Part shown: piece by piece, positions 25,336 through 33,399 of the stretch | Layout of the letters: every line of letters begins with the position of its first letter | How positions within the stretch are numbered: the stretch's first letter is position 1 | Assembly (NCBI GenBank): GCA_027491035.1 | Contig: JAIXWZ010000190.1 | Span: 1 to 38,827, forward strand | Direction: 5' to 3' | DNA from: Comamonadaceae bacterium | GTDB taxonomy: Bacteria > Pseudomonadota > Gammaproteobacteria > Burkholderiales > Burkholderiaceae_C | Length of the DNA: 38,827 nt | Notes under the pieces: model-generated | The model's input: only the letters and a program-made list of their open reading frames with translations | What the model was told of the DNA's origin: nothing | Database searches by the model: none | Translations under genes and position numbers: made by a program

Positions 25336-26406
25336 GTGAGCACCTCTTCAACCCATCCCACCCGCTTCCAGGCCTTTGACCTGCTGGCCACCCTTGTAGC
25401 GGTGGTGCGCACCGATGGGGTGGTGATCTTTGCCAACTCGGCCCTTGAAGATGCGCTGGGCACCTCGCGCCGCATGATCGAAGGCGCGCCCTTGTCCGAC
25501 TGTTTCACCGAGCCGGTCATCATGCAAGGCGCGCTCGAGGGGGCGGGCAGCAACGAGTTTGCGGCCTTGCGCTACGACGCCTGGCTCAAGCGCAGCAATG
25601 CCGATCACTTGCCGGTGCATGTGGTGGTGGCCCAATCCGATGTGCCCGGTCAGGCCATTGTTGAGCTGCTGCCGCTGGAGCAGCAGGCCAAGCAAGACCG
25701 TGAAGAGCGCCTGATGGAGCGTGCGCAGGCCAACAAGGAGCTCATCCGCAACCTGGCCCATGAAATCAAAAACCCGCTCGGCGGCATCCGAGGCGCGGCG
25801 CAGCTGCTGCAGATGGAGATCGATTCGCGCGAGCTGATCGAGTACACCCAGGTCATCATTCACGAAGCCGACCGCTTGCAGTCTCTGGTCGACCGTCTGC
25901 TCGCGCCGCACCGGCGGCCGCACCAAGTCGGGGATGTGAACATTCACGAGGTCTGCGAAAGGGTGCGCTCGCTCATCTTGGCCGAGTTCCCCAAGGGCCT
26001 GCGCCTGTCACGCGACTACGACACCTCCATCCCCGAGTTCCGCGGCGACCGCGAGCAGCTGATTCAAGCGGTGCTCAACATCGCCCACAACGCCGCGCAG
26101 GCCCTGGCCGAAAGGGTGGCCGCGGGTGATGCGCAGATCACGCTGCGCACGCGCATTGCTCGGCAGGTCACCTTCGGCAAAAGGCGCTATCGCCTGGCAC
26201 TGGAATTGCATGTCATTGACAACGGACCGGGCGTGCCCGATTCGATCAAGGAGCGCATCTTCTACCCCCTGGTGACAGGGCGAGACGGCGGCTCTGGCCT
26301 GGGGCTGACGCTGGCGCAAAATTTTGTCCAGCAGCATCACGGCCTGATCGAATGCGACAGCGTTCCCGGCCGCACGGACTTCAAGGTGCTCATACCGCTG
26401 CCTTGA
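25336..26406 (+). CDS. glnL: Nitrogen regulation sensor kinase NtrB (GlnL)
   Basis: Cytosolic histidine kinase/phosphatase that phosphorylates NtrC under nitrogen limitation, controlled by PII. 356 residues from GTG 25336. Domains: PAS (about 8-115), dimerisation/phosphoacceptor with NLAHEIKNPLGG (His about 142), and ATPase domain with the N-box (NIAHNAAQAL), DNGPGVP and GGSGLGLTLA. No membrane helices. A small TTGA-N5-TCAA dyad lies ten bases before the start. glnG follows after 44 bases. Confidence 0.96.
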   Translation: MSTSSTHPTRFQAFDLLATLVAVVRTDGVVIFANSALEDALGTSRRMIEGAPLSDCFTEPVIMQGALEGAGSNEFAALRYDAWLKRSNADHLPVHVVVAQSDVPGQAIVELLPLEQQAKQDREERLMERAQANKELIRNLAHEIKNPLGGIRGAAQLLQMEIDSRELIEYTQVIIHEADRLQSLVDRLLAPHRRPHQVGDVNIHEVCERVRSLILAEFPKGLRLSRDYDTSIPEFRGDREQLIQAVLNIAHNAAQALAERVAAGDAQITLRTRIARQVTFGKRRYRLALELHVIDNGPGVPDSIKERIFYPLVTGRDGGSGLGLTLAQNFVQQHHGLIECDSVPGRTDFKVLIPLP

Positions 26407-26450
26407 GTCATCGGCGTTTGGCGACAAGGTCTAAAGAGGGGCAGACAAGC

Positions 26451-27983
26451 ATGAAACCGATCTGGATTGTTGATGATGACCAGTCCATCCGGTTCGTCCT
26501 GGAAAAGGCCTTGCTGCGTGAGGGTCTGGCCACGCGCAGCTTCACCAGCCCCAAGGAATTGCTCAGCGCGCTCGATGTCGCTGGTGAGGACGACGGCCCC
26601 CAGGTGCTGGTCAGCGACATCCGCATGCCTGGCGGCTCGGGGCTCGATCTGCTCGAGAAGGTCAAGGTGCGCCTGCCCGGCTTGCCGGTGATCATCATGA
26701 CGGCGTTTTCTGATCTCGACAGCGCCGTGTCGGCCTTTCAGGGCGGCGCCTTCGAGTACCTGCCCAAGCCCTTCGATTTGCCCAAGGCGGTCGAGCTCAT
26801 CCGCCGCGCGGTGCAGGAGAGCCAGCGCGAGCAGGTGGCAGAAGACCGCATGAGCGAGACGCCCGAAATGCTCGGCCAGGCGCCGGCCATGCAAGATGTG
26901 TTTCGAGCTATTGGTCGGCTCTCCCAGAGCAATGTGACCGTGATGATCACCGGCGAGTCTGGCTCGGGCAAGGAGCTGGTGGCGCGCGCCCTGCACAAGC
27001 ACTCGACGCGGGCCAATGGCCCCTTCATTGCGATCAACACCGCCGCCATCCCGAAGGAGTTGCTCGAGTCCGAACTGTTCGGCCATGAGCGCGGTGCGTT
27101 TACCGGTGCGCAGAGCATGCGCCGAGGCCGCTTCGAGCAGGCCGAGGGCGGCACGCTGTTTCTCGACGAGATCGGCGACATGCCTTTTGACCTGCAGACG
27201 CGGCTGCTGCGGGTGCTCTCCGATGGGCACTTTTACCGCGTCGGCGGCCACAGCGCGATCAAGGCCCATGTTCGGGTGATTGCGGCCACGCACCAAGACC
27301 TGGAGCGCCGGGTCAAAGATGGCGTGTTTCGCGAAGACCTGTTCCATCGGCTCAACGTCATTCGCCTGCGCCTGCCTGCGCTGCGCGAGCGCGGCGAAGA
27401 CGTGCCCGCCCTGACTCGGCATTTTTTGCAGCAAAGCGCCAAGCAGCTCGGGGTCGAGCCCAAGCGCATTGCCGATGCCGCGCTGGCCCAATTGGCTCAG
27501 TTCGAGTTTCCCGGCAACGTGCGTCAGCTCGAAAACATCTGCCACTGGCTCACCGTGATGGCCCCGGCCCAGGTGATCGAGGTCAAGGACCTGCCGCCGG
27601 AGGTGCTGGCCAGTCGCTGGGCGCGTGAGTCTGCCCCCGCATCTGCAGGCAGCAGCGAGCCGATTGTGATCCCCGCGGCCCATGCGCCCCTGCTCGATAT
27701 CGACCGGTCCGCCCCGTCGCCCGCTGCGGCCACCAGTGGCTCGGCCTGGTCGGCCTTGGCGGCTGTGGGCAGCGCTTGGGAGACGGGTCTGGAGGCCGAA
27801 GCGTTGTCACTGCTGGCGGCGGGCAACACCGATGTGTGGGATGTGCTGAGCAAGCGTTTTGAATCCAAGCTGATCCAGACCGCCCTGACCAACACCCGGG
27901 GCCGGCGCATCGAAGCGGCGATGAAACTGGGCATCGGCCGCAACACCATCACCCGCAAGATCCAGGAGCTCGGGCTCGAGTAA
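26451..27983 (+). CDS. glnG: Nitrogen regulation response regulator NtrC (GlnG)
   Basis: Sigma-54-dependent enhancer-binding activator, 510 residues. Receiver with Asp8-10, Asp56 (phospho-site) and a conserved KP pair. AAA+ domain with Walker A GESGSGKE (168-175), the sigma-54 contact loop GAFTGA (215-220) and LFLDEIGDMP. A variable Ala/Ser/Pro-rich linker (about 385-440) is followed by a C-terminal Fis-type HTH (RRIEAAMKLGIGRNTITRKIQ). Start ATG 26451 with GAGGGG upstream. It should activate the sigma-54 promoter of glnA in this same window. Confidence 0.97.
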   Translation: MKPIWIVDDDQSIRFVLEKALLREGLATRSFTSPKELLSALDVAGEDDGPQVLVSDIRMPGGSGLDLLEKVKVRLPGLPVIIMTAFSDLDSAVSAFQGGAFEYLPKPFDLPKAVELIRRAVQESQREQVAEDRMSETPEMLGQAPAMQDVFRAIGRLSQSNVTVMITGESGSGKELVARALHKHSTRANGPFIAINTAAIPKELLESELFGHERGAFTGAQSMRRGRFEQAEGGTLFLDEIGDMPFDLQTRLLRVLSDGHFYRVGGHSAIKAHVRVIAATHQDLERRVKDGVFREDLFHRLNVIRLRLPALRERGEDVPALTRHFLQQSAKQLGVEPKRIADAALAQLAQFEFPGNVRQLENICHWLTVMAPAQVIEVKDLPPEVLASRWARESAPASAGSSEPIVIPAAHAPLLDIDRSAPSPAAATSGSAWSALAAVGSAWETGLEAEALSLLAAGNTDVWDVLSKRFESKLIQTALTNTRGRRIEAAMKLGIGRNTITRKIQELGLE

Positions 27984-28010
27984 GCCCGCCCAAGCGAATC
28001 GACTTTTCAC

Positions 28011-28041
28011 TGTAGGAGCGCCGCCCTCGGCGCGATAGGGC
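28011..28041 (+). repeat. REP-like GGAGC hairpin element
   Basis: TGTAGGAGCGCCG...CGGCGCGATAGGGC with the inner stem GCGCCG/CGGCGC. It fills the convergent gap between glnG and xth, where no ordinary terminator is apparent. Confidence 0.65.
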
Positions 28042-28094
28042 CTGCAATCTGGCACCGCATCGCCGCTGTGGATGCCGTGCGCCGCCTTGAAAAA

Positions 28095-28895
28095 TCAGGC
28101 GCTGCTGGGCGCGCGATCGGCCAGCTCGACGATCACCGGGGCATGATCGCTGGGCCGTTCGTTCTTGCGGGGCTGGCGGTCTATCGTGCAGGCGATGACC
28201 TGCTCGCGCAGCGATTGGCTCACCAGAATGTGGTCGATGCGCAGACCCTTGTTGCGCCGAAAAGCCATTTCGCGGTAGTCCCACCAGGAGTAGCTTTTTT
28301 CGGGCTGCTCAAACAGCCGAAAGGCATCGACCAAGCCCAGTGCCAGCAAGCCCGCAAAAGCCTCACGTTCCTCGGTGGTGTGGTGTATGGTTTCCTTGAG
28401 TCCCTGTGGATCGTGGGTGTCGCGGTCGTCGGCGGTGATGTTGAAGTCGCCCACCAGCACCAGCGGCAGCGTCTGCGCGACTTCGGTGGCCAGGTGCTGG
28501 TGCAGGCCCTGGAGCCAGTGCATCTTGTAGGCAAATTTTTCGCTGCCGGGCTCCTGGCCGTTGACGAAGTAGCCATTGACCAAGCGAAGCTCGGCACCGG
28601 GCGCATGCACCGTCACCGTGAGCAGCCGCGCTTGCTCGTCCGTCAAGCCCTGGATATTGCGCAGCACGTGGCTCAAGGGGTGGCGGCTGATCACCGCCAC
28701 GCCGTTGTAGGTTTTTTGGCCGAACACGGCGCAATGGCCATAGCCGGCCTGCTCCAGCGCTTGCAGCGGAAACTTGTCGTCGGTGAGTTTGAGCTCTTGC
28801 AGGCACAGCACATCGACTCGGTTGTTGGCCAGCCAGTCAAGCACCTGGGGCAGGCGGATCGAGAGCGAATTGACGTTCCAGGTGGCGATCTTCAA
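28095..28895 (-). CDS. xth: Exodeoxyribonuclease III (AP endonuclease)
   Basis: Cuts DNA at abasic sites and removes 3' blocks in base-excision repair. 266 residues, full length. Starts MKIATWNVNSLSIR. LQELKL holds the metal ligand Glu34, then GDFNITADD and the C-terminal SDHAPV with catalytic His about 251. Closest in type to XthA. It is convergent with glnG and probably translated from the same message as the hydrolase gene upstream of it (45-base gap). Confidence 0.95.
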   Translation of the reverse strand: MKIATWNVNSLSIRLPQVLDWLANNRVDVLCLQELKLTDDKFPLQALEQAGYGHCAVFGQKTYNGVAVISRHPLSHVLRNIQGLTDEQARLLTVTVHAPGAELRLVNGYFVNGQEPGSEKFAYKMHWLQGLHQHLATEVAQTLPLVLVGDFNITADDRDTHDPQGLKETIHHTTEEREAFAGLLALGLVDAFRLFEQPEKSYSWWDYREMAFRRNKGLRIDHILVSQSLREQVIACTIDRQPRKNERPSDHAPVIVELADRAPSSA

Positions 28896-28940
28896 GTGGG
28901 GCTCCGGTGCTGTGCTGTGGTGGGGTGGGGCCAGGCCGGT

Positions 28941-29840
28941 TCAGGGGCCAGGTCGCGCCAGGTGGCGATCGAATGCGGCGCAAAATTCGGCCGGCACTTC
29001 AAAGTGCGGCAGGGCGCCAGTCTGAAAAACGTGCGTGAGCCAGTTGGACCGCCCTTGCAGCAGCGCTTTTTGCCGGTAGTCGGTGAAGTCGCCCCGCACC
29101 CCGTGACACATCCACACCGGCAACGCCAGACCTTCGTAAAGGTTCAAGATGTCTTTGCTAAACAGCGCACCACACAGAAAGCTCAGCGGCGCGTGTTCGG
29201 CGCCGTCACTGCGCGCAGCGCGCACTGCCTCCTCAAACATGAGCTCGTCGATCTGCTTACGCCCCCAGGTCTTGCGCAGAAAGAAACGGATCACGCCGGG
29301 CCGGGTCAGGGCCCGGTAAATGCCTGGACTCAAGGCGGTCAAAAGCCGGTGCAGTGCGGGCACTTCGGCGGTGCTGCCCGGCGCGCCGCGCCGCTCGGCC
29401 CGCCCGCTCAGGCCGGTGGGGCTGACCAGCGCCAGGCTGCGGTAGTCGGCCGGCCTTTCATGGGCCGCACGGGCTAAAAATTCGCACGACAGCGACAGCG
29501 CCAAGGCATCGACCTGGGCCCCGGCGCACTGCGCGCGGATTTGCCGGGTCGCTGCATGCAGCGCGTCGGTCATCTTGCGCGCGGTGTAGAGCTCGGCGCG
29601 CCGCGCCGATGCGCCAAATCCGGGCAGATCCATCGAAAACACGGTTCGACTGCCCGCGCAGTGCTCATGCAAGGGCCGCACCTCGGCCGCTGATGCCGCT
29701 GCATTGACGCTGTGCACGAGCAGCAGGGGAGGGCCCTGGCCGGCCCAGTGCAGGGCCACCGGCCCGCAGGCGGTCTCAACCTGCACGGTCTGCCCCGACA
29801 GGCGCGGTGTAAAAGCCGGGGCATCGGGTGGGTAGGGCAT
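28941..29840 (-). CDS. Alpha/beta hydrolase
   Basis: 299 residues from the ATG at 29840. Earlier in-frame starts add a non-conserved tail. Fold elements: LLLVHSVNA (oxyanion region, about 39-47), MDLPGFGAS, and a C-terminal His in LPHFEVP. The nucleophile elbow reads SLSCE (116-120) in place of GxSxG, with Ser118 the likely nucleophile. No signal peptide, so cytoplasmic. Substrate not predictable. Confidence 0.82.
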   Translation of the reverse strand: MPYPPDAPAFTPRLSGQTVQVETACGPVALHWAGQGPPLLLVHSVNAAASAAEVRPLHEHCAGSRTVFSMDLPGFGASARRAELYTARKMTDALHAATRQIRAQCAGAQVDALALSLSCEFLARAAHERPADYRSLALVSPTGLSGRAERRGAPGSTAEVPALHRLLTALSPGIYRALTRPGVIRFFLRKTWGRKQIDELMFEEAVRAARSDGAEHAPLSFLCGALFSKDILNLYEGLALPVWMCHGVRGDFTDYRQKALLQGRSNWLTHVFQTGALPHFEVPAEFCAAFDRHLARPGP

Positions 29841-29913
29841 GGTGTGCTGATCATAGCGACAGCCCCGCTTGGCCCGTGCGACCGCGTTGGTGGCGCCCGT
29901 AGCGCGCGTCCGA

Positions 29914-29946
29914 GCGATATCCATGACTAATGCAGTCGGATATCGC
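29914..29946. promoter_or_regulatory. Long dyad upstream of the HiPIP gene
   Basis: GCGATATCC/GGATATCGC (29914-29922/29938-29946) is a perfect 9-bp inverted repeat. Inside it is a second stem, GACT/AGTC (29925-29928/29934-29937), with loop AATGC. A TGC-TAGCAT extended -10-like sequence (29952-29960) follows, 35 bases before the ATG. It is probably an operator, as it lies upstream of the presumed start site. Confidence 0.5.
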
Positions 29947-29994
29947 GGCGGTGCTAGCATCTCGAACGTTTTCCATAACTCTTAGAGGACTCTC

Positions 29995-30306
29995 ATGAAA
30001 TCAGCAAACCGCCGTGTCTTTATGATGCAAGTGGCCCTTGGTGGCTCCGCCCTGACGGCTGCCGCCGCCGCGTCGGCCCAAGCCATGGTCAGCGAAAAGG
30101 ATGCACAGGCTGTCAGCCTCGGTTATGCCGCCGACACGACCAAGGTCGACGCCAAGAAGTTCCCCAAGCACGCTGCCGCGCAGAAGTGCAGCAACTGCCA
30201 GCTCTATACCGGCGCTGCCAACTCCAAGTCGGGCCCCTGCTCGATCTTCCCGGGCAAGCAGGTTGCAGCCAACGGCTGGTGCTCGGCCTATGTCAAGAAG
30301 GCCTGA
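29995..30306 (+). CDS. High-potential iron-sulfur protein (HiPIP)
   Basis: 103-residue periplasmic electron carrier with one [4Fe-4S] cluster cycling between 3+ and 2+. A twin-arginine signal (NRRVFMMQVALGG, cleavage after AQA30) matches export of the folded holoprotein. Cluster ligands Cys65, Cys68, Cys82 and Cys96 (C-x2-C-x13-C-x13-C), with the aromatic Tyr71 nearby, fit the family. SD AGAGGA lies close before ATG 29995. It is a single-gene unit between a dyad and a terminator. Partners could be a bc1 complex, a cytochrome oxidase or a reaction centre, none of which is seen here. Confidence 0.95.
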   Translation: MKSANRRVFMMQVALGGSALTAAAAASAQAMVSEKDAQAVSLGYAADTTKVDAKKFPKHAAAQKCSNCQLYTGAANSKSGPCSIFPGKQVAANGWCSAYVKKA

Positions 30307-30342
30307 CCGGCCTGCCAGCGCCCCCTACCGGGCGCAGGCGAG

Positions 30343-30369
30343 AAAAAGCCCGCCGAGCGCGGGTTTTTT
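30343..30369 (+). terminator. Rho-independent terminator of the HiPIP gene
   Basis: Stem CCCGC/GCGGG (30349-30353/30359-30363), loop CGAGC, five A before and six T after. Confidence 0.8.
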
Positions 30370-30455
30370 CACGTCTGGGCCTCATCTGCGCTTGGCTCGG
30401 GCGACCTTTGCGCCCGGGCTTGGTGCGCGGGGCGCTCCTCGGACACAATGAAGCC

Positions 30456-31361
30456 ATGTCACATCCCCTTGCTCAAAGCGTCGACGGCTTGCTTGCAGCC
30501 CTGATGCAGGCCGGCTATTTTGCCGATCGCCGCCTGGCCACGGCCGTCTTCCTGGCGCTGCGCCTGGGCCGACCCCTGCTGCTTGAGGGTGAGCCGGGCG
30601 TGGGCAAGACCGAGCTGGCCAAGGCCCTGGCCCTGGCCTTGCAGCGCAGCTTGATCCGGCTGCAGTGCTACGACGGCCTGGAGCAGCGCGAGGCTTTGTA
30701 CGAATGGAATTACGCGGCGCAGTTGCTGCACATGCGGGCGGCCGAGGGACGGGCTCAGGCCGTCGATCTTGAGCGCGAGGTCTACACCGACGCCTACCTG
30801 ATCCGCCGGCCCTTGCTTCAGGCTCTGCAAGCGCCCGAGCCCGGCGCGGTGCTGCTCATCGACGAGGTCGATCGCGCCGACGAGCCTTTCGAGGCCTTTT
30901 TGCTCGAGTACCTCGGTGAGTACCAGGTCAGCATTCCTGAGCTGGGGACGGTCAGGGCGCAGGTGGCGCCGGTGACCATCCTGACCAGCAACCGCACGCG
31001 CGAACTCAACGACGCGGTCAAGCGCCGATGCCTCTATCACTGGCTTGATTACCCTGAACGCGAACGTGAACTGGCCATCGTGCGGGCCCAGGTGCCGCAG
31101 GCCAGCGAGGCGCTGAGCGCGCAAGTGGCCTTCTTTGTCGGCAAGCTCAGGCAGGCGCCCTTCAAAGATGCGTTTGCACGCGCCCCGGGCATCGCTGAGA
31201 GTGTTGAATGGGCCAAGGCCCTGGTTGCGCTGGACACCCTGTCCATCGACCCCGAGGTGGCCAGCGACACGGCCGGCATCTTGTTCAAGCAGCGTGAAGA
31301 CGTGGCGGCCCTGACGGCCGACCTGGCCGGCGAGGTTTTGCAAGCGCAAGATGCTGCATGA
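30456..31361 (+). CDS. coxD: MoxR-family AAA+ ATPase, CoxD-like
   Basis: 301 residues from ATG 30456. Walker A GEPGVGKTE (45-53), Walker B VLLIDEVDRAD, sensor-1 TSNRTREL. CoxD-type ATPases are chaperones needed to build the [CuSMoO2] site of aerobic CO dehydrogenase, and relatives serve other molybdo-hydroxylases. The assignment rests on the MoxR family plus the vWA, CoxG and XdhC/CoxF partners that follow. A palindromic repeat separates it from coxE. Confidence 0.85.
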   Translation: MSHPLAQSVDGLLAALMQAGYFADRRLATAVFLALRLGRPLLLEGEPGVGKTELAKALALALQRSLIRLQCYDGLEQREALYEWNYAAQLLHMRAAEGRAQAVDLEREVYTDAYLIRRPLLQALQAPEPGAVLLIDEVDRADEPFEAFLLEYLGEYQVSIPELGTVRAQVAPVTILTSNRTRELNDAVKRRCLYHWLDYPERERELAIVRAQVPQASEALSAQVAFFVGKLRQAPFKDAFARAPGIAESVEWAKALVALDTLSIDPEVASDTAGILFKQREDVAALTADLAGEVLQAQDAA

Positions 31362-31399
31362 GGGCAGGGCTGGCTCAAAGGGCGGGCCTGTTGCTGCCC

Positions 31400-31473
31400 T
31401 GTGGGAGCGCCGCCTCGGCGCGATGGGGCTTCAGATCGAGCGCCCTATCGCCGCGAGGGCGCGGCTCCTACAA
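31400..31473. repeat. REP-like element, two inverted arms
   Basis: Left arm TGTGGGAGCGCCG...GCGCGATGGGGC (31400-31430), right arm GCCCTATCGCCGC...GGCTCCTACA (31442-31473). The arms are inverted copies of each other, so a large cruciform or RNA hairpin can form inside the coxD-coxE gap. Confidence 0.7.
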
Positions 31474-31534
31474 GGGGCGCGGGGGCTATTGCCGGGAAGG
31501 CTTGCGATGCGGGCGTTGCCAGGGGTGACTGACC

Positions 31535-32719
31535 ATGCGCCTGGGTGACGCGCGCACTGGCCGGCTGGCGGGCAATCTGGCGGCTTTTGGTCGGGCGCTG
31601 CGGCGCGCTGGCTTGCCGATCGATGCCAGCCGGATTGCGCTGGCGCAGCAGGCGGCCTTGTTGATTGACCTCGATCGGCGCGACGATCTGGCCGCCGCCT
31701 TGGAGGCCACCCTGGTCAGCCGCGAGCAGGACCGAGCTGTCTTCGGCGAGCTCTTCGAGGCTTTCTTTCGCGATCCTAAACTCGCACACAAGCTGCTCGC
31801 GCAGCTGCTGCCCACATCAGAGGGGCGGGCCGAGCCCGATCGGCGGCGCGCCCGGGTGCGCGATGCCTTGCGAGCGCCCCCGGCGCCCACACCGTTGGCC
31901 GCGCCGAAGGCGAAAGACCAAGAGTACGAGTTCGATGCGACCATGACGGCCAGTGACCTGCAGCGCCTGCAGCACGCCGACTTCAACACCTTGACGGCGC
32001 AGGAGTACGCGCTGGTCGAGCGCCTGGCGCGTGAAACCCGTCTGGTCATGCCCGAGTTGCCAGCGCGGCGCACGCGACCGGGCTGGCGTGGACCGCGGCC
32101 GCATTGGCCCGGTGTGATGCGCCGGGCCGCGCGCACCGGTGGTGAGCTGCTCGAGCTGCCCCGCTTGCAGCGCCGTCGCACCCCTTTGCCACTGATGGTG
32201 CTGATCGATGTTTCGGGCTCGATGGAGCGCTACACCCGCATGCTGCTGGCGTTTTTGCACGCCGCGACCCGGCCGCACCGCCAGCGCGATGTGATGGCCT
32301 TTGGCATGAACCTGACCGACCTGCGCAGCGCCTTTGCGCTGGCCGACACCGATGCCATGCTCGAGCAGACCAATCAGCTCATCCGCGACTACGCCGGCGG
32401 CACGCGGCTGGGCGAGAGCCTGGCGCAGCTCAAGCGTCATCATGGCCGGCGGCTGATCGGCCGGCGCACCGTGGTGCTCTTGATCACCGATGGGCTTGAC
32501 ACCGGCGAGCCGGCTCTGCTCAACGAGCAGTTGCAGTGGCTGCGCTTGCACAGCCGGCGCCTGCTCTGGCTCAACCCGCTGATGCGGTTTGATGGCTATG
32601 CGCCCCTGGCGCGTGGCGCTGCGGCCCTGCACGCGCAGGCCCATGCCATGCTGGCGGTGCACAACCTGAGCCGGCTGCAAGAACTCGCCTCTGGCCTGGC
32701 TCGGCTGCTGCGCGCCTGA
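31535..32719 (+). CDS. coxE: vWA-domain protein, CoxE-like
   Basis: 394 residues. The N-terminal half is helical and charged. The von Willebrand A domain begins at about 215 with MIDAS motif DVSGS (225-229) and continues with the conserved Thr and Asp positions (GGTRLGESL, LITDGLD). CoxE works with the MoxR ATPase CoxD in maturation of molybdenum hydroxylases. Start ATG 31535 with AGGGGTGA just upstream. Confidence 0.88.
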   Translation: MRLGDARTGRLAGNLAAFGRALRRAGLPIDASRIALAQQAALLIDLDRRDDLAAALEATLVSREQDRAVFGELFEAFFRDPKLAHKLLAQLLPTSEGRAEPDRRRARVRDALRAPPAPTPLAAPKAKDQEYEFDATMTASDLQRLQHADFNTLTAQEYALVERLARETRLVMPELPARRTRPGWRGPRPHWPGVMRRAARTGGELLELPRLQRRRTPLPLMVLIDVSGSMERYTRMLLAFLHAATRPHRQRDVMAFGMNLTDLRSAFALADTDAMLEQTNQLIRDYAGGTRLGESLAQLKRHHGRRLIGRRTVVLLITDGLDTGEPALLNEQLQWLRLHSRRLLWLNPLMRFDGYAPLARGAAALHAQAHAMLAVHNLSRLQELASGLARLLRA

Positions 32720-32794
32720 GTGGGGCCATCGCGATCTGTAGCAAAATCAAGCTTCGTCTCTTCGACCCCCGCACAGCCGCAAGGAAAGCCCTTT

Positions 32795-33379
32795 ATGGAC
32801 ATGCAAGCCACCCGCTCTTTGGGCGTGACACAGCAACAAGCCTGGCAGGCGCTCAACGACCCCGAGGTGCTCAAGCTGTGCATCCCCGGCTGCGACAAAG
32901 TCGAGGCCACGGCCGAGCATGAATACGACATCGGCATGGCGCTGCGCATTGGCCCGGTGTCGGCCAAGTTCAAGGGCCATATCGTGCTGAGTGACATCGT
33001 GCCGCCAGCGAGCTACCGCATTTCATTTGAAGGCCAGGGCGGGCCGGCCGGTTTTGGCAAGGGCAACGCGCAGGTGCAGCTCACGCCCACGGCGGCCGGC
33101 TGCGAGCTGGCCTACACCGTCAACGCCTCGGTCGGCGGCAAGGTCGCACAGCTCGGGCAGCGCCTGATCGACGGCGCCGCCAAGTCCCTGGCCGAAGATT
33201 TTTTCAAGCGCTTTGACGACGAGATGCAGCGCCGCCACGGGTCGGCCCCGGCTGCACCGTCAGCCGCGGCCCCGGTGGCCGCGGCGTCATCCTCGGTTTT
33301 GCTGCCCGCGGTGCTCGCCGGTGCGGGCGGCGCGGCGGTCATGGTGGTGGTGCTGGGCCTGATCTGGCTTGCGCGCTGA
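32795..33379 (+). CDS. coxG: CoxG-like membrane-anchored SRPBCC protein
   Basis: 194 residues from ATG 32795 (SD AAGGAAAG at 32781-32788). Residues 1-150 match the CoxG/SRPBCC fold (WQALNDPEVLKLCIPGC, GPVSAKFKG). An Ala/Pro linker leads to a C-terminal membrane helix (about 170-192). CoxG is thought to attach CO dehydrogenase to the inner membrane. This one has the anchor. Confidence 0.9.
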   Translation: MDMQATRSLGVTQQQAWQALNDPEVLKLCIPGCDKVEATAEHEYDIGMALRIGPVSAKFKGHIVLSDIVPPASYRISFEGQGGPAGFGKGNAQVQLTPTAAGCELAYTVNASVGGKVAQLGQRLIDGAAKSLAEDFFKRFDDEMQRRHGSAPAAPSAAAPVAAASSSVLLPAVLAGAGGAAVMVVVLGLIWLAR

Positions 33380-33399
33380 TCTGAGCCGATTGCTGCACC

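Noticed and set aside
28068-29477. 469-codon plus-strand frame over xth and the hydrolase gene
   Set aside because: It covers two well-supported minus-strand genes and resembles no protein.
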